Shown here: positions 36,713 through 46,642 of the stretch, one piece after another
How positions within the stretch are numbered: position 1 is the first letter of the stretch
Layout: each line of letters opens with the position of its first letter
Origin: Myxocyprinus asiaticus
Lineage: Eukaryota; Chordata; Actinopteri; Cypriniformes; Catostomidae
Assembly: GCF_019703515.2 (NCBI RefSeq)
Contig: NC_059356.1
Location: 22,263,197-22,327,196, forward strand
Length of the DNA: 64,000 nt
Reading direction: 5' to 3'
Notes under the pieces: model-generated
Told to the model about the DNA's origin: nothing
Database searches by the model: none
The model's input: the letters and a program-made list of their open reading frames with translations, nothing else
Translations under genes and position numbers: made by a program

Positions 36713-37410
36713 TTATATCATTGTATCGTTTGGAGGATTTCTCATAAGGCATTGTTGCCGAGTACATCTCCAACGTGGACTGCTTATGGGTTGTTTGTTG
36801 AGGTGAGGTAGATGTAGGTCGTGGCAGACGAAATGCTGCATATTCCAAAGTGTGGAATCAGTTAAGGTGATGAAATAAGTTGCTTGTGTTTCCGTACTTG
36901 GCCGGGACATTTTTTGCCAGTAACAGCCAATCATCGAGGTAGTTTCAAGAACCGCATCAATGCACTTCGTGAATGTGCAAGGAACCAAAGACAGTCCGAA
37001 GGGCAGGTCTTTGAATTGATACGCTGTTCCCTCGAACGCGAAGCTCAAAAATATCCTGTTATGTCATACAATTTGGATATGAAAGTACGCATCCTTCAGA
37101 TCTATCAATGCAAACCAATCGTGCTGGCGTACATGCGATAAGATCCGTTTCTGAGTAATAATTTTGAATGGCCGCTTTATGAGTGCGTGATTTAAATGTC
37201 TCAGATCCAGGTTTGGCCAAAGTCCTCAGTCTTTCTTTGGAACAAGAAAATAACGGATGCAAAACCATTTTTGTGCTTGACAATTTGGCACAATCTCTAT
37301 TGTGTTTTTCACGATGAGATTGTGTATTCCGGCTCGTAACACTGGCGCGTCATCGGGTGAAACCATGGAAGAAAGAACGCCATTGAAACATGGTGGCCAG
37401 CATGCAAATT
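36713..37410 (-). pseudogene. DIRS reverse transcriptase fragment, copy 3
   Basis: Minus-strand frames read 'DDAPVLRAGIHNLIVKNTIE' and 'IRYFLVPKKD' (37450-37226), then 'SFAFEGTAYQFKDLPFGLSL' (37048 leftwards), and in a third frame 'NYLDDWLLLAKN' near 36930, with both catalytic aspartates kept. Small deletions shift the frame at least three times, including one between 'CIDAVL' and 'NYLDDWL'. Copies 1 and 2 carry the corresponding 'FAFEGQTYQYKVLPFGLSL'. Homology ends near 36713 before RNase H. Confidence 0.75.
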
Positions 37411-37419
37411 GGATCGTAT

Positions 37420-37773
37420 TGTCACAGTCTATCTCCCTCATTCTCTTCAAGGACTCTTATTTTGAAGTTTTCCCACGGACTTCATTTCCCATAGTGCACT
37501 GCCGTCATCACTTCTATTTGTTTCTTATTATCCTCACCTGTATTCCATTCCCTCAGTAGTTCCTTTTGTATAAATATCCTGTAGTTTTACCCACTCCTTT
37601 GTCAGTCCTTGAAGTGTTACGTTGAGTTAGTAAAGTGTTATGTTGAGCCTTTTGTTTGTTTCCACTCCAGCGTTTGTTTCCACTCCAGCGATTGTTCCAC
37701 TCCTGCGTGTATAATTAAAGGATTTAAAGATTCTACTCCTGCGTCTCCTCTCTTCCTCTTCCATTCCTAGACA
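37420..37773 (+). repeat. 5' LTR, Gypsy-like
   Basis: Starts 'TGTCACAGTCTATCTCC', contains a TATA-like 'GTATAAATATCC' near 37568 and 'ATTAAAGGATTTAAAG' as a likely polyadenylation region, and ends '...CTAGACA'. Similar termini to the solo LTR at 23124-23443. Confidence 0.6.
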
Positions 37774-37897
37774 TCCAAAGTTATAGAAGAACTGACCCAC
37801 AACTAAGAATACGGATACACTTACCTGCTCTACCAAACGTCCTCCTCTACTCCAGCAATCTCTTTCTAATCCTACTCTTCCACTTGTCCAGACCCAC

Positions 37898-38224
37898 ATG
37901 AATATGGAGCCAACAGAATTATTCATGGAGCTTTTCAGGCAGGATCTTACCCTCTTGGAATACTCAACCAAGTTCCTTCACCTCGCTGCTTCCATTTCAA
38001 TACTGGACATTTACCTCAAGCCCATTTATGGAATGGGATTAAACTATCACAGACCCACAGCACTTCCAGAGGTGGAAAATCTTTCTTTGGCAAATTACAT
38101 CCTAGCCACCCTGAATATCCATTACCCTTCACTTTCATCACGTTTGATAGAAATGTTGACTCCTGTGTCCGCGCCATCCACGGCCCCTGTCTCCACGCCT
38201 TCCACGGCCCCATCTCCACGGTAA
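37898..38224 (+). pseudogene. LTR-element gag-like ORF, N-terminal part
   Basis: ATG at 37898; frame reads 'MNMEPTELFMELFRQDLTL', 'EYSTKFLHLAAS' and 'LANYILATLNIHYP', then a Pro/Thr/Ser-rich tail. Position directly after an LTR and leader indicates gag. The reading closes at 38222-38224 and continues in other frames (38259 onward), so it is broken. No zinc knuckle seen. Capsid-type function is inferred from position only. Confidence 0.5.
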
Positions 38225-38436
38225 CTCCTCTCTATTCTGTTCCCCTAAATAATTTTTTTTGGGGGGGGTCTCATCCTCTCCAGGTTCCGGTGGTCGATTC
38301 CCTGCAATGACCACGGTTAGCGAGCCAGTGCCCAAGCCTGCCACAGTTAACGAGCCAGTGTCCATGTCTGCCATGGTTAATGAGCCAGAGCCAGTGCCTG
38401 TAGCCTCGACCGTCCCAGAGCCAGTGCCTGTAAGCC

Positions 38437-38817
38437 TTGACCGTCCCAGAGCCAGTGCCTGTAGCCTCGACCATCCCCGTTTCTACGCTCCCTGCTGGCT
38501 GGAAGAGGAGAAGAAAGAAAAGGATTCCTCCTCCCCAGTCTCTGCCTATGCTCACGACCATGGAGGTCTTTGCCCAGTCTCTGCCCATGCTCACGACCAC
38601 GGAGGTCGTTGCCCAGTCTCTGCCCATGCTCACGACCACGGAGATCGTTCCCCAGTCTCTACCTGTGCTCTCGACCGCGGAGGTCGATCCCCAGTCTCAG
38701 CATGTATTCTCTTCCACGGCTCTCAGTCCCGAGCCTTCCACAGCTCCGCCTTCCTTGATTCTGTCCCTCGAGCCTCTCATGGCTCTGCCTTCTCACGGTT
38801 TTCTTCCCCGTGATCCA
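38437..38817 (+). pseudogene. LTR-element Pro-rich ORF with 13-residue repeats
   Basis: Continuation of the gag-like region in another frame. 'LPAGWKRRRKKR' is followed by five tandem units of 13 residues of the form 'QSLPMLTTTEVVA' (38537-38731, 39-bp period) and a Ser/Pro-rich end. The basic block could bind nucleic acid. The preceding plus frame (38259 on) carries 'EPVPVASTVPEPVPV'. No homologous host protein recognised; treated as element-encoded. Confidence 0.5.
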
Positions 38818-38824
38818 CATTAAA

Positions 38825-39540
38825 GAGGATGGCATCACTGCGTGAGCGCCGAGAAGCGCTTAGATAGTTCGTTATGAACTTAGGGGAAGAATGAGGCAGA
38901 TTTGCTTGACGCTGCCGTTTTACAGTGTCCAGACTGCAGGAACCATTCATCACAGCGAGACTCTTCAGGTTCCTCTGGGGGAGACCATTCAAGGTGAAGC
39001 TCTTCGACCGCCCTAGTAAGGATGCGTAGTATCTCCCTGTCAGTGGCGAGTGCACATTCCTCTCCCTCGCTGGGGGGAGGGGCGGCAGCATCATCCACTG
39101 ATCACTCGCCTGATGCAGCAAGAGACATGACTTCATCATTATCATCCCCAGCATCAGAATCGCTGCATGAGACGAGGCCGCCCACTCTTTCAAAAGGTCA
39201 GAGCTGGTCTCGCACATAGCGTATCGGAAAACGTGCTTCAGAGAGATTGAGGGGCTTGCGGGGCATGTGCCTCCACGTGTGAATCCTCGGGTATCACAGA
39301 AGAGGCAGGTTGGAGGGCGCATGAGACCGAATCATCCCTCAGAATGAGGGTGATTCACGAGCGAAGAGTCTTGAGACTCATGCCCTCACAGCGAGGTCAG
39401 TCTGTCTCCATGAGAGCTGTCTCTGTGTGGGCGCAACCCAAACAATAAACGCAGCTCACATGCTGATCTGATGGCAGGATGTGCCTTTCGCACAAGGAAA
39501 ACTTACGGAAAGACGCGAACACATAAGTGACTCTTTTAGA
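38825..39540 (-). pseudogene. DIRS gag-like ORF, copy 3
   Basis: From right to left on the minus strand: 'HVSCVYCLGCAHTETALMET' (near 39450), matching the Cys-pair region of copy 1 gag ('HSCLGTAHAETAF'). Then an acidic stretch, 'AAAPPPSEGEECALATDREI', 'EWSPPEEPEESRCDEWFLQS', and 'SASFFPEVHNELSKRF' near 38880, equivalent to 'PEVHEEL' of copy 1. Several frame changes. It ends abruptly at the LTR-element junction. Confidence 0.65.
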
Positions 39541-40181
39541 TATATAAATATATACATTTATATATATTTATATCACACAATATACAACCCCTCTACAATG
39601 CGAGTAAATCACTCGCATATGCGACCAAATTTCACGCTAGGCAACTAAAAATTTCTTTAATTAGCCAATGGCTAGTAAACTGTCCGATTTCATTCGCCTG
39701 TGATTGAGTTAGAGGCAAAGAATAAGTTTAGCGCAAATATAATTTCAATGCCTGCTCAGTCTGCTTTACGCACCATCACTTGGCTGAGAGCGCCCTCTGT
39801 CACTTTCTCTCACATATGTGCACTCAAAGTGAGAGAAAGTGAGAGGCTTACACATGCCATGTAAAGAGAATTGACATGCTAGATCTAAAAAATGTTTTCC
39901 TTTATTGTGCTGTGGTTTTTGTTGTTGTTTTTAATTATCCGTTAATATTTTAAATTCGGTAAATGTCTGAAAATATTTGTTTGATACAGTGTGCTGTGCA
40001 AACCCCTGCCTAATGTGTATTATCCTTTTTACTGTATTAATATAAATTGTAACATTATTAAATGTAATTAAAATATGTAACAATTAGCATAATAAAAAAG
40101 CATAACACTTGCTGGACTATGTGCTTTTTACAGCACTCGTCACACATGCAAACACCCGTGCATTTGTCTGCTTTTACAAAG

Positions 40182-41085
40182 ATGGATGCTGAAAATTCCA
40201 GTCTAAGAAGAAAACACTTGATAATTGTTTTTCCAAGTGCAACGAAAATGTAAGAGTCCAGTTCCGTGCAGACAGAAGACGGTGAATGCGCCGGCGAACC
40301 CCAGCCAAGCACGTCAAATGTGGCAGAAAAGATTGTGCATTCTGAATCAAAAAGTGTCATGGAAAAGCGAAAGTTCCAGACTCATTGGCTGTCGGAATTT
40401 GATTGGCTTTTGTATGACCACAACATTTCAGGGCACTGACTTGAGAGGGTAAAGAGACAGTCTAATGGACAATTTGTGACAACAGATGGAGCATGCATGT
40501 TCAGCCTGTGACAAACACCTTCATGCTAAATTGGATAACCTGCTTGGAGTTAACAAAGATCACAATGCACAAGCTATGTTGTCAGCATTTGCAATATTCA
40601 ACCACGACAAGTGGCCTGATGACAGAAAACAACTTGAACTATTGTACAGCAACAAGGAGCTGAAGGTCCTCACTGAATGGTTCAGAGAGTAGCTTATTTA
40701 ATCTGGATGCCAATTTGAAGGAATCCCTGGGGAATGGAGATGCTTGAAAAGGCGAGTGTCTAATGATCTTCATGGCAAGTCCTACCTGGACCTGTACCAG
40801 ACACTGCTTCTGAAGCAACCCTACAGAGATAAGATGCAAAACATTCTGTATCTTGTTCAAATTCTTCTTCTTCTGCCAGTCAGCTCTGCCAACTGCGAAA
40901 GAGCCTTCAGTGCCCAAAAGAGAATAAAATCAGATGTCCGCAGCAGTCTCACATCCTCACGCCTTTCAGACCTGATCCTCATTTCAACAGAAGGCCCAGA
41001 GCTTCAGCAGTATGACCCATCATCAGCTGTGGAGAGGTGGCTGAAGTCAAGTGGCAAGAGAAAGTCATTTGCTAAGAAATGGTAG
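40182..41085 (+). pseudogene. hAT transposase, ZNF862-like, centrally deleted
   Basis: Starts at ATG 40182 ('MDAENSSLRRKHLIIVF'), stops early at TAA near 40249, but stays in frame through 'ECAGEPQPSTSNVAEKIVHS' and 'KRKFQTHWLSEFDWLLYD' (to about 40440), a segment typical of ZNF862/TTF-type hAT proteins. From 40486 comes the C-terminal half, with stops near 40690. 40744-41085 reads 'SANCERAFSAQKRIKSDVRS' and 'LTSSRLSDLILIS', the hAT dimerisation domain, ending at a TAG. Most of the catalytic core is deleted between the two. A domesticated host gene is unlikely given the stops and flanking target duplication. Confidence 0.8.
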
Positions 41086-41139
41086 ATTAAATCCATATGC
41101 AACCATAAAGAATAATTCAGACAGATAAAGTAAGTTTTG

Positions 41140-41141
<2 letters not shown>

Positions 41142-41212
<71 letters not shown>
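41142..41212. repeat. (AT)n microsatellite
   Basis: About 35 AT units near the right end of the hAT element. Confidence 0.95.
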
Positions 41213-41217
<5 letters not shown>

Positions 41218-41967
41218 TATTTTTTTTATTTTTTTTCAGTTGCATTGTTCATGCATTCCATGTAAAAAGTCTGGCGAGTAAAATAAAAAATTTACTAGTC
41301 AATGGCGACTCAAGCTTCATTGTGTCCGTAGAGTGCTGATATACAATACACAATATACAATTGCTTTGTAAGGATACACAAACCCTGCCGAAGTGCTGCG
41401 CTCGTTCACCAGCGAAGCATCAAATGGCGAGACAGTGTGATGTTCGCCGGAGCACTGCAGGGGAGCGGAGTCTTCCTGCGAAGATTCCGCCCGCTGACTC
41501 GTGTATATCGACTGCAAAGGTAAAGGGCTTCTAGACAAGAGATGATCGCTGTCTTGAAGGAAGAAATTCTGAGGAAATGGTGTTTGTGCACCTGTTTTTA
41601 TAGCGGATAGTTTCGCGCCAAATCAGGTGGGGTTCAAACCCCATAGCCAATATTAGAATATTGGCATTATTGTAGAGAGGTCTCAATTAGGTCGTATAAG
41701 AAGGTATTCCCCATATGCGTTGCTATGCAATGTCAAGTGTACTGAGTTGTAAGGGAACTAAAGGTTTGAGTAAAAAGTCCAGTTACACATATGTGCACTT
41801 TTTTTTGTAATAACAGTTGAAGTGTTCAATATAGTGTTTTTGGGAACCAGTATTTTATGGTGCATATGCAGGAGCTGACTTTATAAAAAAAAAAAAATAA
41901 ATAAATACCCTGAAAAATATTCACTTAGGTAAAAAGTGACAACTAACCGTCTTGCCTACTCACGCAG

Positions 41968-42896
41968 TAGGGATGGGCGGATCGATACTAAAGTATCTAT
42001 ACTTCCGATACTGATGTGGTATCAAGAATATCGATCCTCACATAAAAATATAGATTCTGAAGTTTTATTTTTTTTTAACTAATGGTCTTATTATTTAGAT
42101 ATCATGAATATTAATGCATCTCATAAGTTTCGAAGTGGAAAAAAAGAATTATATTAGTGAATTGTTGCATGGCACTGGAACTATTTTTTCTTCCACTCAT
42201 CTTTACGCACAGAAATGCTAAAATACACTAGCAGTCACAGACAGCGCTCACCCTTTCAGTCATAGTGCTCATTCAAAGAGGGAGCAGTGCTTTCTTGAGG
42301 TAATGACAGAAAAACAGCATCTGGAGTTATTCACACCAAGTAATGACAAACCTAGATATGACATGTATTATAATGGGCTTGTGTGACAGTTTTTACAGGC
42401 TTAGGTGTTAAAACATTGATAATGATCTTTAATCCTCATTAATAAATGATACCCTTATGAAAACTACCCATGGATTTACTGTAGTAATATTGTATTAACA
42501 ATGACTAGTAACCACGACTGTAGTAACCATGTTTTTTTTTTTTTTTTTTTTTTTTGGCGGTAACCCAGATTTTGATACAAATAACCATGGTTTTACTACA
42601 GCATTACTGTAGTATCCATATTGTTACTTGGTTTTAGTAATTGTAGCCATATAATAATATCTATGGTTAATTTTGTTTTTATATGTTGCCTATACTAACT
42701 CATCCTTAAAAGGTAAACAAAGCAGCCTAATAATTTTCTGCTTAGGCCTATAAATTTATAAAAAATGTAATAATTTAAGTTACTAATTTTATCCAAAGAA
42801 TTCGTAAAAATTAAATTTATTAGAGGTATCGGTATTATCGATATCAGCGATACTGGCCTAAAAGTACTTGGTATCGGATCAAAAAAGAAAATAAGT
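41968..42896. mobile_element. hAT-like element lacking its last 17 bases
   Basis: Left end 'TAGGGATGGGCGGATCGATA' preceded by octamer 'TCACGCAG' (41960-41967). The right side reads '...CTTGGTATCGGATC' and stops at 'ATAAGT' (42896). The copy at 46.8 kb continues for 17 bases to 'CACCTATCCCTA' and then 'TCGCGCAG', so 23 bp were lost here. Non-coding. It contains degenerate 'ACCATGGTT' motifs and a poly-T run. 41766-41967 holds nothing recognisable. Confidence 0.75.
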
Positions 42897-42944
42897 AGAC
42901 ACGCATATGGGAAAATGGCTCGCGGAAATGTGAAAATCGATGCA
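42733..42944 (+). repeat. Duplicated block B, source copy
   Basis: Covers the end of the hAT element plus 48 bp of its flank. Nearly identical to 46639-46872, apart from the 23-bp deletion here and a few substitutions. Confidence 0.85.
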
Positions 42945-43060
42945 GAGGTTCACATGCATTCCAGCAACCCCATGAATGCACATATACTTCGAAAATACTC
43001 GTGCATTGTCACTCGATGGTTGATCATGCACTTTTGTAATACATGGAGCATGCACATAGC
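42915..43060 (+). repeat. Degenerate minisatellite, part 1
   Basis: Units related to 43455-43925: 'AATCGATGCAGAGG', 'GAATGCACATATACTTCGAA', 'CACTCGATGGTTGATCATGC', 'GAGCATGCACATA'. Separated from part 2 by about 400 bp that hold the THAP-like ORF. Confidence 0.55.
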
Positions 43061-43078
43061 CTATAGCTTCTGGGAACG

Positions 43079-43086
43079 TGACGTCA
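43079..43086. promoter_or_regulatory. CRE-like palindrome TGACGTCA
   Basis: A full 8-bp CRE consensus 109 bp upstream of the THAP-like ORF start. It may act in a promoter for that ORF. Motif evidence only. Confidence 0.35.
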
Positions 43087-43194
43087 GCAACGCAATGCAT
43101 GTTAGAACTTTAGGACACGGAAGCTGTGGTGGATACTGTGTTGTATTGGAAATAGACGGTATAGTTTGTATTATACAGATAAAAATACGTAACA

Positions 43195-43350
43195 ATGGTG
43201 AATGCTTGTGTAATTAACTGCCATAATCGCACTCACGACCGGCTTGGAAACCGTATTTCAAATGGAGTGCGATTGGTCTTCGTTCGGTCCATTATTGTTT
43301 TTTGTTTTTTTTCTGTTTATTATCGCTGTGTACTAATATCTGATAACTGA
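43195..43350 (+). CDS. THAP-domain-like N-terminal ORF or exon
   Basis: ATG at 43195 ('AACAATGG' context) opens 'MVNACVINCHNRTHDRLGNR' then 'ISNGVRL', after which the frame runs into a hydrophobic, T-rich stretch and a stop near 43350. The start resembles the first part of a THAP zinc finger, with a Cys-x3-Cys pair close to the N-terminus and an 'NGVRL' segment. The later Cys-x2-His pair expected 35-50 residues on is absent, so this would be a first exon (donor perhaps near 43275) or a broken copy. Such exons occur in fish host THAP genes and in THAP-bearing transposons. It lies between two minisatellite blocks. Confidence 0.35.
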   Translation: MVNACVINCHNRTHDRLGNRISNGVRLVFVRSIIVFCFFSVYYRCVLISDN

Positions 43351-43454
43351 TGAGCGTGTCATAAAACATGGCAACTACCCAAAATGCAATGCGTAGGGGC
43401 GTAGTTTCCCAAGCTCTAAACTTAAGAAAAAATTACATAGTACATGGAGGTAAA

Positions 43455-43925
43455 AAGTGACCAGACACCTCCTCTCGCGCATACGCGAAAACTGGATTGA
43501 TGCACATATACTTAAATTAAAAAATGCCCGTGCATACGTGAAGCTCGACGGATGCACACACATTTCTAAAATACTCACGCATATATGCAACTCGAAGGAT
43601 GCCTATATAATTATAAAATTCTCACGCATCCATGCAACTCGATGGATGCGCATATGCTACCTGTTAAACACTCAGGCTTACGTGTCAACATGGTGCATGC
43701 ACATACCCTAAACTTAAGAAAAACTCAAACTTACTTGCAGAGTCAATGGATGTACACATACATTTTTCGTGCATATGTGAAAAGTTGATACACATTATTA
43801 AACATGCAAACACGATGCACGGAAACACTCAAAAATACATGCAAACTTGCTGCACTTTTGTAATACTGAGACATGCAAACTCGATGTTCACACTTATGAA
43901 ACACTCTTGTTCAAATGACAAATTC
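43455..43925 (+). repeat. Degenerate minisatellite, part 2, about 48-bp units
   Basis: About eight diverged units with the core 'CATGCAACTCGATGGATGCA' followed by 'CACATA' and 'AAAATACTCAC'. Spacing is 42-53 bp. Cores at about 43490, 43545, 43588, 43635, 43688, 43742, 43805 and 43870. Confidence 0.7.
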
Positions 43926-43959
43926 CAATATTTTATATAATTTATTTAAAACAGCTTAC

Positions 43960-44037
43960 CTGAAAAAGATTCTGCCATCCTCACCGAGCTTCTCGAAATG
44001 GCGTTCTAGATCGTTCTTGCGTGTCACGTGGTTTGTA
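43960..44037 (-). CDS. Candidate minus-strand first exon with splice donor
   Basis: On the minus strand an ATG at 43978 in good context ('GTGAGGATGG') reads 'MAESFS', then 'CAG' and a donor 'GTAAGC' (43959-43954). Upstream sequence on that strand, including 'ACGCCATTTCGAGAAGCTCG', could be 5' UTR. The exon is tiny and could be chance. It lies at the edge of the minisatellite. Confidence 0.2.
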
Positions 44038-44059
44038 GTAAAATACATTAAAATTTAAG

Positions 44060-44913
44060 AGAGGTTTGCTTAACTGACAGCTGACACATCTCATAGTTAT
44101 TCGTTCATCGTTTGTACCACTCTGAGTTCATGATATTACTTAATGTTTTGTGGTGCACACATTAATGCATTTTAAGTAAAACTAAAAATGTCAGAAATAT
44201 GTAATTATTTGAGAAAAAAAAAATATTTATCTTAAAAAAATTATTTGTTTCAGTGTAAGGTTAAAAGGGAAGGCAGGGAAACACATTGGCCAGGAGGCCA
44301 GTCCATCACAGGGTAAATACTGTATGTATTATGAAAAGTAAACAAAACTGACTTGACTTCCGAAATCGACCAGTTAGTGATATCTTAGTAGTTGAGGTAA
44401 CATTGAATGTATACTGCCTGAAAAGGAAGCATGTTCAGGGTTTCGGACACACCTTTATCTGTGAAAAAATCGCTGCTAACACACGCATAGGATTGTGTTT
44501 TAGTGATGCCATCTGTTGGTGGATACTTGTCACTACAACACTGTGGGTTTGCTTCAGGGTCTCTGTAGGTCAAGGGGCTTTGCTTGGGATTACAGCTAAC
44601 ATTAACCAGCTTAAAGCAGAGTAACTTTTTTACACACACAAACCTATACTCACACACAAACACATGCATACACAAACACACACACTCAAAGAAGCCAGAT
44701 TACAGTCGGTCTAGACTGTGTTCTGCTATCTAATGCTCTTGGGACCAAATGGTGTTGTCAGATCCATTATCTCCTGTCTCTGTGTCACCCTGTGGTCACT
44801 GAGGCCTCATTTAAATGGCTAATGCTGAATATCAGCAAAGTGTCTAAACACCAAACTATAGTTGTCTTTCCTTTTATTTTGCGGTGTTCAAAATGATTTT
44901 TATCTTTGCTCTT
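44060..44913. other. Gene-free stretch
   Basis: CA-rich at 44632-44690. No element ends or gene recognised. Confidence 0.4.
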
Positions 44914-45344
44914 TTAAAGGAATAGTTCACAAAAAAGATCAATTTTAGCATCATTTAATCGCCCTGTCATTACTTTTTATTACTTTCTTGGAACGTAAAG
45001 GAGGTATTTATAACAGAATGTCTAGGTTACTCTTTTCCATACACTGAAAGTGAATGGTGATCATGGCTATGTCAAGCAAGATTTTCAGTGTATAATGTCT
45101 GAAAATTCAGTTTGTCAACCACACTAAGCTATCATATGATAAGTTGTATGGACTACTTTTGTGATGCTTTTATGGGACTTTTTGTCCTGCATTTGGGGCT
45201 TTTATTTTGGAGCTTGACTGCCCCTGGTCCCCATCCACTTTTGGACATTCTGCTAAACATCTCCTTTGGTGTTCCACAGAAGAAAGAGAGTCATATGAAT
45301 AAGTTTTTATTCAATTTTTATTTTTGGGTGAACAATCTTTTTAA
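44914..45344. mobile_element. Complete TTAA-flanked MITE
   Basis: TTAA at both ends (44914-44917 and 45341-45344) with inverted termini 'AAAGGAATAGTTCAC' and 'GTGAACAATCTTT'. Non-coding; shares segments with 1905-2098 and 30258-30370. TTAA targets are used by piggyBac and Kolobok elements; which applies is not decided here. Confidence 0.75.
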
Positions 45345-46342
45345 AGATATTCTCATTCATTCATAAATTAAGGAGTTGTATGTGAATGTGGATTGCTTCC
45401 TCTCATGTGTTCCTTGTGTCCAGCAGGGGACAGCCAACCTTTTCAAAGAAAAAGGAGTGTGCAGGAATGAATACGCACGTGTGTGTTTGCTAAGATACAG
45501 GCTTAGAGTATTTGTCCCATCAGCACATGTTGATAAGAATCAGTGAAGTGATTCAGCTGTGTTTTGTGTGTGAGGATGAGGGAGATTTACTTACACCAGT
45601 GTGTTCAGATCAAACGTCTGCTGATCACAAATCTCTCACAGCTTGAGTGTATTTAGACATGCACGCGCAATAGTTTTGTGAAGTGCCCAAGTGATTTAAT
45701 GGAGTTCTCAGTATATGTTTCTTCAGATGAAACTTCTTCATCATCTTCATCATCTTCTCCCATAACTCCTTTTGTGAGAAATCAAAACAGACAATCCCAA
45801 AGGAAAGAAAAATCACTAATGAGAGCTCTTTAATATCTGTAATTTCTCCTAGACAGCAATGAGATTAAATTAAGACTTTTTTCTCAAGTCACCTGCTTTT
45901 CATGAGAACTGTTTCAAAGCTTTAAACTCCTTATGTATATGAAGAACTTTCATTTGTGCCTTTTTTATTTTTCTAAGGAATTGTTTGAGAAAAGTCTGAG
46001 ACATAGCTAAGTTACACAACTGAGATTCAGTAAGTCTCCTAAGCTTTGAAAGAGAAACTGCTGAGCAATACATATTTTTTACTGGGTTTGTTAACATACA
46101 TTAAGAGTAAAGAACTATAAAATTGATATGGATCGCATAGCTTATATAACATTGTGTAACAAGTATTTGATTAGAAATTATCTGAGAAAAAATGGGTAAA
46201 TCTGAGCACAGTCTGAGACAGTTGAGATCTCTTCTGAAGCTCTGGTGACGTGAGATTACTGGGGTCTTTTCTTTAGGAGAAAAACATGAAAAGCACAAAA
46301 CTTGTTCGCAGTTTCGTGTGAGCGCAAAGCGCATGTGGCCAT
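45345..46342. other. Gene-free stretch
   Basis: No repeats or coding frames recognised before the duplication at 46343. Confidence 0.4.
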
Positions 46343-46642
46343 GGGTGGGAGTGTTTGTGCTATCTGTGGGTGTATGCGCGCAAACTGTGGGTGTATCGAA
46401 AGTTACAGTAATAAAGTAGCACAAAGCTCATTTTGATATTTTCCTGAGAAATAGGTCATTGCGCAGCAAGACATTTGAGAAGCACGTCTAATCTTGCTGC
46501 AAAGTCTAAAATCAGTTTCTGCTTTTGCAATTTGGAGATTCCACCAGCATATCAAAGAGCTATCAATCACTTTTTAATGCTAGTCATGACCTGTGTATCA
46601 GTAGATAATCTGATTAATAATACTACTAATAATAACACATTT
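46343..46642 (+). repeat. 300-bp direct duplication, copy A1
   Basis: Starts 'GGGTGGGAGTGTTTGTGCTA' and ends 'AATAACACATTT'. Nearly identical to 46883-47182, spaced 540 bp start to start. Confidence 0.9.

Larger units (their letters stand above)
37420..38823 (+). mobile_element. LTR retrotransposon piece: 5' LTR plus gag, 3' truncated
   Basis: An LTR from 37420 (TGTCA...) to about 37773 (...ACA), then a leader and gag-like frames up to about 38823. No pol or 3' LTR. It lies inside DIRS copy 3, but a 5-bp target duplication was not found (left flank 'CGTAT'), and some DIRS sequence is missing across the junction, so the insertion was followed by deletion. Confidence 0.65.
39588..41338 (+). 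mobile_element. hAT element with transposase remnant, perfect 8-bp duplication
   Basis: Flanked by 'ATATACAA' at 39580-39587 and 41339-41346. Left end 'CCCCTCTACAATG'; right end read inward 'CAGCACTCTACGGAC', short imperfect inverted termini. It contains a hAT transposase with a large central deletion and an (AT)n tract at 41142-41212. Inserted into DIRS copy 3. Confidence 0.8.
36713..41765 (-). mobile_element. DIRS retrotransposon copy 3, minus strand, split by two insertions
   Basis: Reading right to left: a 5' region with a pyrimidine-rich terminal repeat ending at about 41765-41600, gag N-terminus (about 39540-39330), gag middle (39320-38825), RT (37410-36713). An LTR retrotransposon piece (37420-38823) and a hAT element (39588-41338) interrupt it. 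It belongs to a different DIRS subfamily from copies 1 and 2, judging by its gag and RT words. No recombinase gene. Confidence 0.75.

Noticed and set aside
38259..38813. Proline-rich host protein
   Set aside because: Lies directly downstream of an LTR and gag-like ORF, and the alternate frame of the same stretch carries the 13-residue repeat; best explained as LTR-element sequence.
40744..41085. Host hAT-domain gene
   Set aside because: Flanking 8-bp duplications, upstream stops and a large deletion show a dead transposon.
43375..43790. His/Ile/Cys-containing frames across the minisatellite
   Set aside because: Unit length is not a multiple of three and frames drift, so coding repeats are not supported.
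42915..43925. CRISPR-like array of spaced repeats
   Set aside because: Units are diverged, spacing is irregular, there are no unique spacers of constant size and no cas genes, and the DNA is vertebrate in character.
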